Part shown: positions 27,409-36,358 of the stretch, piece by piece
Layout of the letters: the number at the start of each line of letters is the position of its first letter
How positions within the stretch are numbered: position 1 is the stretch's first letter
From: Caulobacter flavus
Lineage (GTDB): Bacteria > Pseudomonadota > Alphaproteobacteria > Caulobacterales > Caulobacteraceae
DNA: 64,000 nt
Reading direction: 5' to 3'
Assembly (NCBI RefSeq): GCF_003722335.1
Contig: NZ_CP026100.1
Span: forward strand, 992,001 to 1,056,000
Notes under the pieces: model-generated
What the model saw: the letters and a program-made list of their open reading frames with translations, nothing else
What the model was told of the DNA's origin: nothing
The model's database searches: none
Position numbers and translations under genes: made by a program

Positions 27409-28364
27409 CGAGCAAGACCCTGCTAGCGGCGCTGCTGGCACCCGTCTTCCTGTTCGGCGCGGGAAGCGCCCGCGCGGCCGAAGCCTTCGACGCCGGCAAC
27501 TGGCGCGGCCTGTGCGACGCCGTCGGCTGCTCGACCTGGGGCGCGGGCGAGACCTTGGCCAAGCCCGGCTACGTGCTGCTGGTCGAGACCCCGAACGGAC
27601 GCCGGCTGGTGTTCGGGGCCCACGTGCGCACCCTGCGCCCGTCCGGCGGCCAGCTCAGGATCGAGATCGCCGACAAGTCCGGCGCGATCCTGTGGTCGTC
27701 GACCCTGCCCGGCCGCGCCGACCGCCCCTCCACGCGAACCGTGATCTATGACGACGCCGAGATCGAGCGCGTGCTCGACGCCCTGGCGACCGGCGCCAGC
27801 CTGAAGCTGGGCCTGACCTCGGATCCCTGGCCGGCGGCGACCATCGCCCTGAAAGAGGCCGCAGCGGCCCTGGCCTGGTCACGGGCCAAGCCCGGCGTAG
27901 CCGCCTCGCCGCCCATCGTCAGCCGTCCGCCCGCGCCGCCCTGGGCCAGCGTGCCGCCGACCCCGCCCGAAGTAGCCAAGGCCTGCGAGGCCCTGTCGGA
28001 GTTCGCCACCATCCGCCTGGCGTCCGACAAGATCCTGTGGGTTTCGAACTGCAGCGGCGCGTCGATCAACGAGGACGCCAAGCTGCACCTGACCGACGCG
28101 AGCGGTCGCCTGCTGCCGCCGCCGGCCTTCGGCGACGGCCCCGGCGGCATCGACCCGGAGCTGACCAATGTCACCTACGACTACCAGACCCGGGTGCTGA
28201 GCGCGCGGTTCCGCGAGAGCCGCTACGGCGGCTGCGGACAGCGGCGCGACTGGGTCTGGGACGGCGAACGCTTCGCCCTGATCCGCGACGCCTCGGCCGA
28301 CTGCATCGGCATGGACGAGGCCGACTGGCCGACGTCGTTCCGCGCCGTGGTCGAGGAGCGCTAG
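27405..28364 (+). CDS. DUF1176 domain-containing exported protein (copy 2)
   Basis: A 319-residue paralogue of the preceding gene, sharing its architecture: signal peptide (LLAALLAPVFLFGAGSARA), the GNWRGLCDAVGCSTWG cysteine motif, AAAALAWSRAKPGVAAS linker and the C-terminal LASDKILWVSNCSGASINEDAKLHLTDASG with RYGGCGQRRDWVWDGERFALIRDASADCIGMDEADWPTSFRA. The identity is only moderate, so the duplication is old. Start at 27405 overlaps the first gene's stop by ATGA. Its end overlaps the following convergent gene by 4 bases (CTAG). Confidence 0.83.
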   Translation: MTSKTLLAALLAPVFLFGAGSARAAEAFDAGNWRGLCDAVGCSTWGAGETLAKPGYVLLVETPNGRRLVFGAHVRTLRPSGGQLRIEIADKSGAILWSSTLPGRADRPSTRTVIYDDAEIERVLDALATGASLKLGLTSDPWPAATIALKEAAAALAWSRAKPGVAASPPIVSRPPAPPWASVPPTPPEVAKACEALSEFATIRLASDKILWVSNCSGASINEDAKLHLTDASGRLLPPPAFGDGPGGIDPELTNVTYDYQTRVLSARFRESRYGGCGQRRDWVWDGERFALIRDASADCIGMDEADWPTSFRAVVEER

Positions 28365-29719
28365 CCCGCCGCCAGCTCGGCCAGGATCGACGGCTTCACC
28401 TTCAGGCCGGTGTCGCTGAACGACAGGTCGTCGCGGCCGAAATACTCGTGCTGACGACCGGCGCACCAGTCGGTGGTGACGACGGTCAGGTGGGTCTTGT
28501 CGGGACGGGTGGGACCGCTGGCGTAGGCGAAGTCGCCGGTCAGCCGGTCGAACGGGAAGCCCCGGTCCTGGTCGGTGCGCGTGAGGATGTCGGCCAGGGT
28601 CCTGGCGTCGACCTGGGCCTTCACGATCCTGCCCTCAAAGCGCACCACCGCGTCGTAGGCGTAGCGGGTCAGCTCGCCGGCCGGCAGGCCCATGCCAAGG
28701 GTGGTGTGGCCCATGAAGCCGATGTCGGCGCCCGCGGCCCGGGCCATCAGGCCGGCGACGTGGCGGCCGGTGTCGCCCAGCGACAGCGCCTTGGGGATCC
28801 TGGCGACCACCGCCCGCTCCTCGGGCGTCAGGGTGGCGGCGAGCGTGTCCCTGACCTGCCGCGCCAGGGCCGGGTCGGCCGGGCCGCGCGGATCGACGAC
28901 CACGCGGGAGATGCGGATCGGCTCGGCCTTGCGGGCGCGGTCGATCGTGGCCACCGTCAGCGGCTGGCCCCAGGCGCCGGTGTGGACGTAGCGGCTGGTC
29001 CCCTGGGCGTGCTCCACCGTCACGTGGTTGTGGCCGCCCAGGAACAGGGTGCGCTCGGGCAGGCCGGCCAGCAGCGGCCGGTCGGCGGGCAGGCCCGCAT
29101 GGCTCATCACCACCAGCATGCCGTCCTGGGGCGGCGCGGCCGGCAGGTTGGCCTGCGCCCATGCCGTCGGGGCCGGGATGGCCAGGTCCGGGCGGATCGC
29201 CTTGGGATAGGTGTCGATCGAGTTGGTGGCCCAGCCGATCAGGTGGACCGGGAAACCGAGGTCGAGCGTGGCGCGCGAGGAGGCGACGGGCGCGCCGGTG
29301 CGCTTGTCGACGATGTTGCTGATCACGGTGATGCCCAGCGCCCGGGCGCGGTCGGCGGCGGCGGCGATGTCCTCGACCAGGTCGGCGTCGTGATTGCCGA
29401 TGTTGATCACCGTCGGCGCCAGCTTGGCGACCGCCTCCAGGAACGCCCAGTCGAGGGCGCCGTCGGTGCGCTTGGCCACGACGTTGCCGGCCTCGAACAG
29501 GTCGCCGTTCAGCAGGATCAGGCTGGGGGCGGCGTCGCGGCGAACGATGCGGCGCATGGCCTCCAGCAGCGCCGGGGTGATCCCGTAGGCCGAGTGCAGG
29601 TCCGACAGCATCAGCACCTTGGCCCGGCCGACGGCCGCGCCGGCGTTCGAGCCGAACGAGAGGGCCATGGTCGCGGCCGCGCCACCGCCCAGCACCGTGC
29701 GCCGATTGAAACCGTTCAT
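28361..29719 (-). CDS. Tat-exported metallophosphoesterase / 5'-nucleotidase family protein
   Basis: A 452-residue secreted phosphoesterase of the UshA/CpdB type. It has a twin-arginine signal (NRRTVLGGGAAATMALSFG), then a calcineurin-like metal core: LMLSDLHSAYG, LNGDLFEAGN, NIGNHDADLVED, MSHAGLPADRP and GGHNHVTVEH. The C-terminal domain (DTGRHVAGLMARAAGADIGFMGHTTLGMGLPAGELT, GFPFDRLTGDFAYASGP) is the substrate-binding part. It would remove phosphate from nucleotides in the periplasm. It is folded before export, as the twin arginines show. Confidence 0.88.
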   Translation of the reverse strand: MNGFNRRTVLGGGAAATMALSFGSNAGAAVGRAKVLMLSDLHSAYGITPALLEAMRRIVRRDAAPSLILLNGDLFEAGNVVAKRTDGALDWAFLEAVAKLAPTVINIGNHDADLVEDIAAAADRARALGITVISNIVDKRTGAPVASSRATLDLGFPVHLIGWATNSIDTYPKAIRPDLAIPAPTAWAQANLPAAPPQDGMLVVMSHAGLPADRPLLAGLPERTLFLGGHNHVTVEHAQGTSRYVHTGAWGQPLTVATIDRARKAEPIRISRVVVDPRGPADPALARQVRDTLAATLTPEERAVVARIPKALSLGDTGRHVAGLMARAAGADIGFMGHTTLGMGLPAGELTRYAYDAVVRFEGRIVKAQVDARTLADILTRTDQDRGFPFDRLTGDFAYASGPTRPDKTHLTVVTTDWCAGRQHEYFGRDDLSFSDTGLKVKPSILAELAAG

Positions 29720-29816
29720 GCCGAACCTCCGATGGCCTCAGCGCCCTGCCTAGAGCGCGCCGGGCGTCGAGGAAACCGTTGAACGGACGTCGAGGCCGAA
29801 AAGGGCGGGCGCGCCC

Positions 29817-29919
29817 TGCGTCCTTCGAGGCTCGGCTACGCCTCGCACCTCAGGATGAGGAGACCTGCACACTGGAATCGTCATCCTGAGGCGCCCGCGA
29901 AGCGGGTTCGAAGGACGCA
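29817..29919. repeat. 103-base palindromic element, family B (copy 1)
   Basis: An element with outer arms TGCGTCCTTCGA / TTCGAAGGACGCA and inner arms CTCAGGATGA / TCATCCTGAG, folding into a long stem. It lies between the phosphoesterase and the aldo/keto reductase. Copy 2 is at 43572-43675. Confidence 0.88.
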
Positions 29920-29926
29920 CTGCCTC

Positions 29927-30925
29927 TCACTTCTCGCTGTCGAGGTGGGCCATCATCGCGGCGGCGTAGCGCTCGCCGGCCGCCGCGCCCTTGGGCACCG
30001 CCGCCTCGATGGCGACAAGGTCGTCCGCCGACAGCACGACGTCGAGCGCGCCCAAGGCCTCGGTCAGGCGATCCCGACGACGCGCCCCGACCAGCGGGAC
30101 GATGTCGTCGCCGCGCGAGGCGACCCAGGCGATGGCGATCTGGGCCACCGAGACACCCTTCTGTTCGGCCACCGCGCGCAGGGTCTCGACCAGAGCCAGG
30201 TTGCGATCGAGGTTCTCGCCCTGGAAGCGCGGCGAATAGACCCGGAAGTCGCGGGCGCCGCGCTGGGCGTCCTTGCTCCAGTGGCCGCTGATCAGGCCGC
30301 GCGACAGCACGCCATAGGCGGTGAGGCCGATGCCGAGCTCGCGCAGGGTGGGCAGGATGGCGTCCTCGATCCCGCGCGAGAGCAGCGAGTATTCGATCTG
30401 CAGGTCGCAGATCGGCGCCGTGGCGGCGGCGCGGCGGATGGTCTCGGCGCCCACCTCAGACAGGCCGATGTGGCGGATGTAGCCGGCGTCGCGCAGCTCG
30501 GCGAGGGCGCCGATGGTGTCCTCGATCGGCACGTCGGGGTCGAGGCGCGAGGGCCGGTAGACGTCGATATGGTCCACCCGCAGGCGGCGCAGCGAATAGG
30601 TCACGAAGTTGCGGATCGCCTTGGGCCGGCTGTCGAAGCCCAGGAAGGCCCCGTCGGGACCGCGCAGGGCGCCGAACTTGACGCTGATCACGGCCTTGTC
30701 GCGATCCTGGCCCTGCAGGGCCTGCGCGATCAGCATCTCGTTGTGCCCCATGCCGTAGAAGTCGCCGGTGTCGAGCAGGGTGACGCCGGCCTCCATGGCC
30801 GCGTGGATGGTGGCGATGGCCTCGGCGCGGTCGGCGGGGCCGTAGAGGTCGTCGGACATCCCCATGCAGCCGAGGCCGAGGGCCGAGACGGCGGGACCGG
30901 TGGTTCCGAGCTTGAGCGTGCGCAT
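29927..30925 (-). CDS. aldo/keto reductase
   Basis: A 332-residue TIM-barrel aldo/keto reductase of the AKR13/YakC-like kind. It has LGLGCMGMSDDLYGPAD, the catalytic Asp/Tyr pair in TLLDTGDFYGMGHNEMLI, the Lys in VISVKFGALRGPDGAF and the VIGLSEVGAETIRRA-like sequence IGLSEVGAETI. NADPH binding is by AIAWVASRGDDIVPLVGARRRDRLTEALGAL. The substrate is unknown. It is divergent from a LysR regulator that probably controls it. Confidence 0.9.
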   Translation of the reverse strand: MRTLKLGTTGPAVSALGLGCMGMSDDLYGPADRAEAIATIHAAMEAGVTLLDTGDFYGMGHNEMLIAQALQGQDRDKAVISVKFGALRGPDGAFLGFDSRPKAIRNFVTYSLRRLRVDHIDVYRPSRLDPDVPIEDTIGALAELRDAGYIRHIGLSEVGAETIRRAAATAPICDLQIEYSLLSRGIEDAILPTLRELGIGLTAYGVLSRGLISGHWSKDAQRGARDFRVYSPRFQGENLDRNLALVETLRAVAEQKGVSVAQIAIAWVASRGDDIVPLVGARRRDRLTEALGALDVVLSADDLVAIEAAVPKGAAAGERYAAAMMAHLDSEK

Positions 30926-30996
30926 GACGGTTCTCCTGTCGGCGGCCGGGGGAGGGCCGCGGGTGTTGGACAAGCCGACTATGACCTCGCGCGACC

Positions 30997-31045
30997 TGTG
31001 CGATAATCCGGCCGACGGCGCACGGGCCGTTCGGAATTTCGCACA
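30997..31045. promoter_or_regulatory. divergent AKR/LysR control region with 7-base inverted repeat
   Basis: Within the 120-base gap between the divergent start codons, TGTGCGA at 30997-31003 and TCGCACA at 31039-31045 form a perfect inverted pair separated by 35 bases. LysR proteins often bind such paired half-sites. The right arm ends just before the LysR ATG, which would suit autoregulation. Confidence 0.35.
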
Positions 31046-31945
31046 ATGGCCAGTCCCGACCTCGCCGATCTCGACGCCTTCGCCGCCGTCGCCCGGGCCA
31101 GGAGCTTTCGCGGCGCGGCCGTGGGGCGCGGGGTGTCGCCCTCGTCGCTGAGCGAGGCGGTGCGGCGGCTGGAGGCGGCGCTGGGCGTGCGGCTGCTCAA
31201 CCGCACCACCCGCAGCGTCACGCCGACGGAAGCCGGCCAGCGCCTGCTCGAACGGCTGGCGCCGGCCCTGGCAGACGTGGCCGGGGCGCTGGACGCGGTG
31301 AACCAGTTCCGCGACAGCCCGACCGGAACCCTTAAGCTGAACGTGCCCGTCGTGGTGGCGCGCCTGGTCCTGCCCGACTTCGTCGGCCCGTTCCTGAAAG
31401 CCAATCCCGGGATCACCCTGGAGATCACCGCCGAGGACACCTTCGTCGACGTGCTGGCGGCCGGCGCCGACGCCGGCGTGCGCTACGGCGAGCGGCTGGA
31501 GAAGGACATGATCGCCGTGCCGCTGTCGGGTCCGCAGCGCTACCAGGCGGCCGCCTCGCCCGCCTTCCTGGCCCGCCACGGCGTGCCCCGCCATCCGCGC
31601 GACCTGTTGTCGCTGCCCTGCATCCGGCACCGGTTCTCCAGCGGCGCGATCATCGTCATGGAGTTCGAGAAGGACGGCGAGGTCGTGCGCATCGCGCCCG
31701 ACGGGCCGCTGATCAGCTCGTCGCTGGAACTGGAGCTGCGGGCGGCCGAGGAGGGCCTGGGCGTCGTCGCCAGCTTCGAGGGTTTCCTCGCCCCGTCGGT
31801 GGCCGCGGGCCGCCTGGTGCCGATCCTGGAGGACTGGAATCCGCCGTTCGAGGGTCCCTTCCTCTACTATCCCAGCCGTCGCCACATGCCCGCGCCCCTG
31901 CGGGCCTTCATCGACTTCATTCGGGCCCGACGGGCAGAAGCCTGA
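31046..31945 (+). CDS. LysR family transcriptional regulator
   Basis: A 299-residue LysR regulator. The winged helix-turn-helix ASPDLADLDAFAAVARARSFRGAAVGRGVSPSSLSEAVRRLEAALGVRLLNRTTRSVTPTEAGQRLLERLAP is the CrgA/YafC-like kind, with an effector domain starting GTLKLNVPVVVARLVLPDFVGPFLKANPGI. It would regulate the aldo/keto reductase, whose start lies 120 bases away in the opposite direction. The ligand is unknown. Confidence 0.9.
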   Translation: MASPDLADLDAFAAVARARSFRGAAVGRGVSPSSLSEAVRRLEAALGVRLLNRTTRSVTPTEAGQRLLERLAPALADVAGALDAVNQFRDSPTGTLKLNVPVVVARLVLPDFVGPFLKANPGITLEITAEDTFVDVLAAGADAGVRYGERLEKDMIAVPLSGPQRYQAAASPAFLARHGVPRHPRDLLSLPCIRHRFSSGAIIVMEFEKDGEVVRIAPDGPLISSSLELELRAAEEGLGVVASFEGFLAPSVAAGRLVPILEDWNPPFEGPFLYYPSRRHMPAPLRAFIDFIRARRAEA

Positions 31946-32018
31946 ATTTCCAGCGCGTTTGCCCCCTGTTCACCGTCGCCTGCCATGCTCGGCGCGAAAG
32001 AACGAGGGGCCACCGCCG

Positions 32019-33884
32019 ATGATCGTCCGCCGCCGCACCACCGCCTGCCTTGGCGGGGCGCTCGCCCGCGCCGCTGGCCGCCTGCGCGGTTTCCGTTCCG
32101 ACCGGCGCGGCGCCCTCGCCGTCTGGGTGGCCCTGGGCCTGATCCCCCTTTGCCTGCTGGTGTTCGGCGTCTTCGATCTGAGCCGCATGAGCGTCGAGCG
32201 CCGGCGCCTGCAGGACTCTCTCGACGCCGCCACCCTGATCGCGGCCCGCTCGACCGCCACCGACACCGCCACCCTCACCACGCTCGGCAACGCCGCCCTG
32301 ACCTCGGAGCTGGGCAAGACCGCCACCTCCTCCAGCTTCGTCGGCTCGACCAACGGCAAGCAGGTCACCGGCACCGCCAGCGTCACCATCGCCCCCATCA
32401 TCCTGGGCCTGATCGGCAAGAAGGAACTGACCGTCGGCGCCCAGTCGGTGGTCGTGCGCGCCGCCAACAACCTCGAGATCGCCCTGGTGCTCGACATCAC
32501 CGGCTCGATGGCCGGCACGCGCATCAGCGACCTGAAGACCGCCGCCACCGACCTCGTCGACATCGTCGTGCAGGACGTCCAGGACCCCTACTATTCCAAG
32601 GTCGCCATCGTGCCCTACTCGATGGGCGTCAACGTCGGGACCTATGCCGACGCGGTGCGCGGCGCGGTCCCCAGCTCGGCCCTGGCCTCGGCCGCGTGGA
32701 ACACCGCCACGACCAAGACGGTCTCCAGCTTCACCTCGGGCACCTCTTCGACGGTAACCACCTCGGCCGCCCACGGCCTGGCGGTCAACGACTACGTCAT
32801 GGTGCTGGGCTCCAACCAGAGCAGCATGAACGGCAAGGTGCTGAGGGTGACCTCGGTCGGCTCGACCACCAAGTTCACCGGCGCCAACCAGTCGGGCACG
32901 TCGATCAGCGCCGGCTCCAGCGGCACGGTCTACAAGTGCCTGAACTCGGGCTGCACCTTCGTCATCACCACCAAGGCCGCGCACGTCTTCCAGGCCGGCG
33001 ACCAGCTGACCCTGGCCGGGATCACGGGCCTGACGGCGCTGAACAGCGCCACCCCGACGATCAACTCGATCTCGGGCCTGGCCCTGACCACCAACCTCTC
33101 GGGCTCGGCCAGCACCTCCTACGCCACCGTCACCGCCGGCGCGAACGGCACGGGCTCGTGCCTGAGCACCTCGCGCAGCGACATCAGCTGCGCCAACCTG
33201 AACTTCACCAACGCCAGCGGCAGCGCCAAGACCCTGGCCCTCAGCACCTGCGCCACCGAGCGCACCGGAACCTACGCCTATACCGACGACGCTCCGACCA
33301 CCGCCCTTGTCGGCCGCAACTACCCGGCCTCGAGCAACCCCTGCCCCACGCCCAAGATCACCCCGCTGACCTCCGACCGCACGACGCTGAAGAACCAGAT
33401 CTCGGCGCTGGACGACGGCGGCTCGACCGCCGGCCAGATCGGCCTGGCCTGGGGCTGGTACATGGTGTCGCCGAACTTCGCCTATCTGTGGCCCAACAGC
33501 GCCCAGAAGCCGGCCGCCTACGGCACGGCCGAGACCATGAAGATCGTCGTGATGATGACCGACGGCGCCTTCAACACCCCCTATTGCAAGGGCGTGATCG
33601 CCAGCAACGCCGGCTCGGGCTCGGGCTCGGCCTCCGATCACATCAACTGTAACGCCACCAACGGCGACGCCACGGCCCAGGCCAAGGAGCTGTGCACCAA
33701 GATCAAGGCCAAGAACGTGATCATCTTCACGGTCGGCTTCGACGTCGACTCCACCGCCAAGTCGATGCTGACCACGTGCGCCACCAAGACCAGCCAGGCC
33801 TATTTCCCGGCCACCGGCGGCGAACTGAAGACCGCCTTCAAGTCGATCGCCCAGGAGATCTCGGCCCTGCGGATCGCCAAGTAG
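32019..33884 (+). CDS. TadG/TadE-like pilus-associated vWA protein with FCCH-like insert
   Basis: A 621-residue protein. The N-terminus (RRGALAVWVALGLIPLCLLVFGVFDLSRMSVERRRLQDSLDAATLIAARS, about 29-78) is the TadG/TadE membrane anchor. A von Willebrand factor A domain starts near residue 150 (NLEIALVLDITGSMAGTRIS, metal-site DxTGSM) and resumes near residue 508 (KIVVMMTDGAFN). Between them sits a Ser/Thr-rich insert of about 240 residues with two repeats near 248-290 and 320-365 (AHGLAVNDYVMVLG; AHVFQAGDQLTLAG) that look like FCCH-type beta domains. It is on its own, without other Tad pilus genes nearby. The ATG at 32019 has GAGGGG in front. A surface or pilus-linked role is inferred. Confidence 0.85.
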   Translation: MIVRRRTTACLGGALARAAGRLRGFRSDRRGALAVWVALGLIPLCLLVFGVFDLSRMSVERRRLQDSLDAATLIAARSTATDTATLTTLGNAALTSELGKTATSSSFVGSTNGKQVTGTASVTIAPIILGLIGKKELTVGAQSVVVRAANNLEIALVLDITGSMAGTRISDLKTAATDLVDIVVQDVQDPYYSKVAIVPYSMGVNVGTYADAVRGAVPSSALASAAWNTATTKTVSSFTSGTSSTVTTSAAHGLAVNDYVMVLGSNQSSMNGKVLRVTSVGSTTKFTGANQSGTSISAGSSGTVYKCLNSGCTFVITTKAAHVFQAGDQLTLAGITGLTALNSATPTINSISGLALTTNLSGSASTSYATVTAGANGTGSCLSTSRSDISCANLNFTNASGSAKTLALSTCATERTGTYAYTDDAPTTALVGRNYPASSNPCPTPKITPLTSDRTTLKNQISALDDGGSTAGQIGLAWGWYMVSPNFAYLWPNSAQKPAAYGTAETMKIVVMMTDGAFNTPYCKGVIASNAGSGSGSASDHINCNATNGDATAQAKELCTKIKAKNVIIFTVGFDVDSTAKSMLTTCATKTSQAYFPATGGELKTAFKSIAQEISALRIAK

Positions 33885-33903
33885 CCCTCGAGGCCGCCGG
33901 CAT

Positions 33904-33940
33904 GAAAAAGGCCCCGTTCTCGCGGACGGGGCCTTCGTCG
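33904..33940. terminator. bidirectional intrinsic terminator between vWA and 2OG-oxygenase genes
   Basis: Ten-base stem AAGGCCCCGT (33908-33917) / ACGGGGCCTT (33926-33935) with an eight-base loop lies between two convergent genes. On the minus strand the stem is followed by TTTTT, on the plus strand by TTCGTCGTTC, so termination is stronger for the oxygenase gene. Confidence 0.85.
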
Positions 33941-33962
33941 TTCTGGACCAGGCGCTGGCCGG

Positions 33963-34898
33963 TCAGGCCAGCTTGATCTCGCGCAGGCGCTGCTGGAGGA
34001 ACTCGTCGGCGGTGATCGACTCCGGATAGCGATCCGGGTTCTCCGCGGTGACGCAGTTGGGCAGGGTCTTGATCTCGTAGTCCGACGCGAAGTGCAGGAA
34101 GAACGGCGTCGAGTAGCGCGGCAGGTGGCGGCGCTCCGGCGGCGGGTTCTGCACGCGGTGGATGGTCGAGGGCAGGACGTGGTTGGTCAGGCGCTCGAGC
34201 ATGTCGCCGATGTTGATGACGATGCAGCCCGGCGGCGGGTTGATCGGCAGCCACTCGCCGTTCCGGTCCAGGAGCTCAAGACCCCCTTCTTCCGCGCCGA
34301 GCAGCAGCGTGATGGTGTTGATGTCGCCGTGGGCGCCGGCGCGCACGCCGGTGGCGTCCTGCGGGATCGGCGGATAGTGCAGCAGGCGCAGCACGCTGTT
34401 GCCGTTCTCGACGGTCGGCTTGAAGAACTCGCGATCGAGCTTCAGGTAGGTGGCGATGGCTTCCAGCACCTTGCCGCCCATGCCGTCGAGCGCGTTGTAC
34501 AGCCAGCTGACGTCATGCTTGAAGGCCGGAATCTCGGCCGGCCAGACGTTGTCGGCCATGGTGGCGCGGAAGCGGTGGCCGGGCGGCAGGTCGCGGCCCA
34601 TGTGCCAGAATTCCTTCAGGTCGTAGTGCGTGGCGCCCTTGGCGGTCTCGACGCCGAACGGGATGTAGCCGCGCGCGCCGCCCTTGACCCCGGCGTACTG
34701 CTTCTTGGTCTCGACCGGCAGGGCGAAGAAGGCCTTGGTGTCGGAAATGGCCGCGTCGATGCGATCCTGCGGCAGGTCGTACTCCGACAGCACCGCGAAG
34801 CCATAGCGCTCGAACGAGGCGCCCAGCTCCTGGGCGAAGCGCGCGAAGTCCTTGCTGTAGAGAGTGAACGAGATGGGCTCGATGGCGGATGCGGACAC
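33963..34898 (-). CDS. isopenicillin N synthase family 2-oxoglutarate/Fe(II) dioxygenase
   Basis: A 311-residue oxygenase with the double-stranded beta-helix fold. The iron ligands are the HxD of RAGAHGDINTITLLLG and the distal His of LPSTIHRVQNPP, with Arg of the HRV segment near the 2-oxoglutarate site. The N-terminal SFERYGFAVLSEYDLPQDRIDAA opening is the DIOX_N domain. GTG at 34898 was chosen because AAGG stands six bases ahead; the frame upstream to 34961 has no supported start. The substrate is unknown, and despite the family name beta-lactam synthesis is not implied. Confidence 0.87.
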   Translation of the reverse strand: MSASAIEPISFTLYSKDFARFAQELGASFERYGFAVLSEYDLPQDRIDAAISDTKAFFALPVETKKQYAGVKGGARGYIPFGVETAKGATHYDLKEFWHMGRDLPPGHRFRATMADNVWPAEIPAFKHDVSWLYNALDGMGGKVLEAIATYLKLDREFFKPTVENGNSVLRLLHYPPIPQDATGVRAGAHGDINTITLLLGAEEGGLELLDRNGEWLPINPPPGCIVINIGDMLERLTNHVLPSTIHRVQNPPPERRHLPRYSTPFFLHFASDYEIKTLPNCVTAENPDRYPESITADEFLQQRLREIKLA

Positions 34899-35083
34899 GG
34901 TTGGCCTTCGAAGGTGAGAAAAACGGGCGAAGATTAGTAAGACGGGCCTTACTACACCCAAGAGGCGGCGGAACGAAGGCCGTTCATTCCCCGCTCATGT
35001 GGTTTGTCGGAACTTGACTATAAACGGGCGCGTTTGCCCGGCTCGAGCTTACACTCGGCACGACCAACGACAGGATCCCGGCC

Positions 35084-35773
35084 ATGATGACCAAGAAGAC
35101 CGCGTTCCGCGCCTCCGCCCTCGCCGCCCTTCTGATCGGCGCCGGCGCGATGACGGCCTGCACCACCACCGACCCGTACACGGGCATGCCGGTGCGCAAC
35201 AACACCGGCACGGGCGCCCTGGCCGGCGCGGCCGGCGGCGCCCTTCTGGGCTACCTGACCAACACCAACAAGGGCGAGCAGGGCCGCAAGAACGCCCTGA
35301 TCGGCGCGGGCATCGGCGCGCTGGCCGGCGGCGCCGTCGGCAACTACATGGACCGCCAGCAGGCCGACTTCCGCCGCAGCCTGGAAGGCTCGGGCGTGAT
35401 GATCCGCCGCAACGGCGACCAGATCGTGCTGGTCATGCCCAGCGACGTGACCTTCGCCGTCGACAAGTCGGACGTGCAGCCGCAGTTCACCCGCGTGCTC
35501 GACAACGTGGCCCGCACCCTCAACGCCTATCCGCAGACCACCATCGACGTCGTCGGCCACGCCGACAGCAGCGGTCCGGACGCCTACAACCAGACCCTGT
35601 CGGAGCGCCGCGCCGGCTCGGTGGCGGGCTATCTGACCGGGCCGGGCCGCGTGCTGCCCGACCGCGTCTTCGTCGCCGGCCAGGGCGAGCGCCAGCCGAT
35701 CGCCTCCAACGACACCGCCGAGGGCCGCGCCCAGAACCGCCGGGTCGAGATCATCCTGCGCCCGCTGACGTAA
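35084..35773 (+). CDS. OmpA family lipoprotein with glycine-zipper segment
   Basis: A 229-residue outer-membrane lipoprotein. Signal with lipobox MTAC (Cys26), then a glycine-zipper region (GALAGAAGGALLGYLT, NALIGAGIGALAGGAVG) and a C-terminal OmpA-like peptidoglycan-binding domain (VMPSDVTFAVDKSDVQPQFTRVLDNVARTL; DVVGHADSSGPDAYNQTLSERRAGSVAGYL; GQGERQPIASNDTAEGRAQNRRVEI). This is the YiaD type. The NxxLSxxRAxxV motif indicates anchoring of the outer membrane to the cell wall. Confidence 0.92.
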   Translation: MMTKKTAFRASALAALLIGAGAMTACTTTDPYTGMPVRNNTGTGALAGAAGGALLGYLTNTNKGEQGRKNALIGAGIGALAGGAVGNYMDRQQADFRRSLEGSGVMIRRNGDQIVLVMPSDVTFAVDKSDVQPQFTRVLDNVARTLNAYPQTTIDVVGHADSSGPDAYNQTLSERRAGSVAGYLTGPGRVLPDRVFVAGQGERQPIASNDTAEGRAQNRRVEIILRPLT

Positions 35774-35801
35774 GGAGCGGGCCCGACGGGATCGCTCTTG
35801 A

Positions 35802-35843
35802 AAGGGCGGGGCGGCTTGACCAGCGGCCCCGCCCTTCGCTTTA
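35802..35843 (+). terminator. hairpin after OmpA lipoprotein gene
   Basis: Stem AAGGGCGGGG (35802-35811) / CCCCGCCCTT (35827-35836) with a 15-base loop, followed by CGCTTTA. It lies 28 bases after the stop codon. The T-run is weak, so terminator strength is uncertain. Confidence 0.55.
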
Positions 35844-35851
35844 CAGGGGCC

Positions 35852-36358
35852 ATGAAGACCCGCGCCGACCTCATCGCCTTCTTCGACGCTCACGACGTCG
35901 ACCATTCCACCCTCGACCACCCGCCCGTGTTCCGCGTCGAGGAGGGGCTCGAGATCAAGAAGGCCCTGCCCGGCGGCCACACCAAGAACCTGTTCCTCAA
36001 GGACGCCAAGGGTCAGCTGTGGCTGATCTCGGCCCTGGGCGAGACGGCGATCGACCTGAAGAAGCTGCATCACGTGATCGGGTCGGGCCGGCTGTCGTTC
36101 GGCCCCGAGGCGATGATGGTCGAGACCCTGGGCGTGACGCCCGGCTCGGTCACCGCCTTCGGCCTGATCAACGACGGCGAGCGCAGGATCCGCTTCGTGC
36201 TGGACAAGGCGCTGGCCGACGCCGATCCGGTCAACTTCCACCCGCTGAAGAACGACGCCACCACCGCCGTCAGCCAGGCGGGCTTCCGCAAGTTCCTGGC
36301 CGCCCTGGGCGTCGAGCCGATGATCGTCGACTTCGAGGCGATGGCCGTCGTCGGCTAG
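35852..36358 (+). CDS. prolyl-tRNA synthetase-associated domain protein (ProXp/YbaK-like)
   Basis: A 168-residue free-standing trans-editing domain that probably clears mis-charged Ala-tRNA(Pro) (ProXp-ala type). Family marks: [64 protein letters not shown], the [11 protein letters not shown] motif being the key lysine-containing site, then [18 protein letters not shown] and [19 protein letters not shown] at 35852 follows AGGGG. Its stop overlaps the end of the frameshifted gene on the other strand. Confidence 0.9.
   Translation: MKTRADLIAFFDAHDVDHSTLDHPPVFRVEEGLEIKKALPGGHTKNLFLKDAKGQLWLISALGETAIDLKKLHHVIGSGRLSFGPEAMMVETLGVTPGSVTAFGLINDGERRIRFVLDKALADADPVNFHPLKNDATTAVSQAGFRKFLAALGVEPMIVDFEAMAVVG

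Noticed and set aside
33963..34898. A beta-lactam synthesis gene because of the isopenicillin N synthase family name
   Set aside because: The family is broad and no other beta-lactam biosynthesis gene (ACV synthetase or acyltransferase) is in the window.
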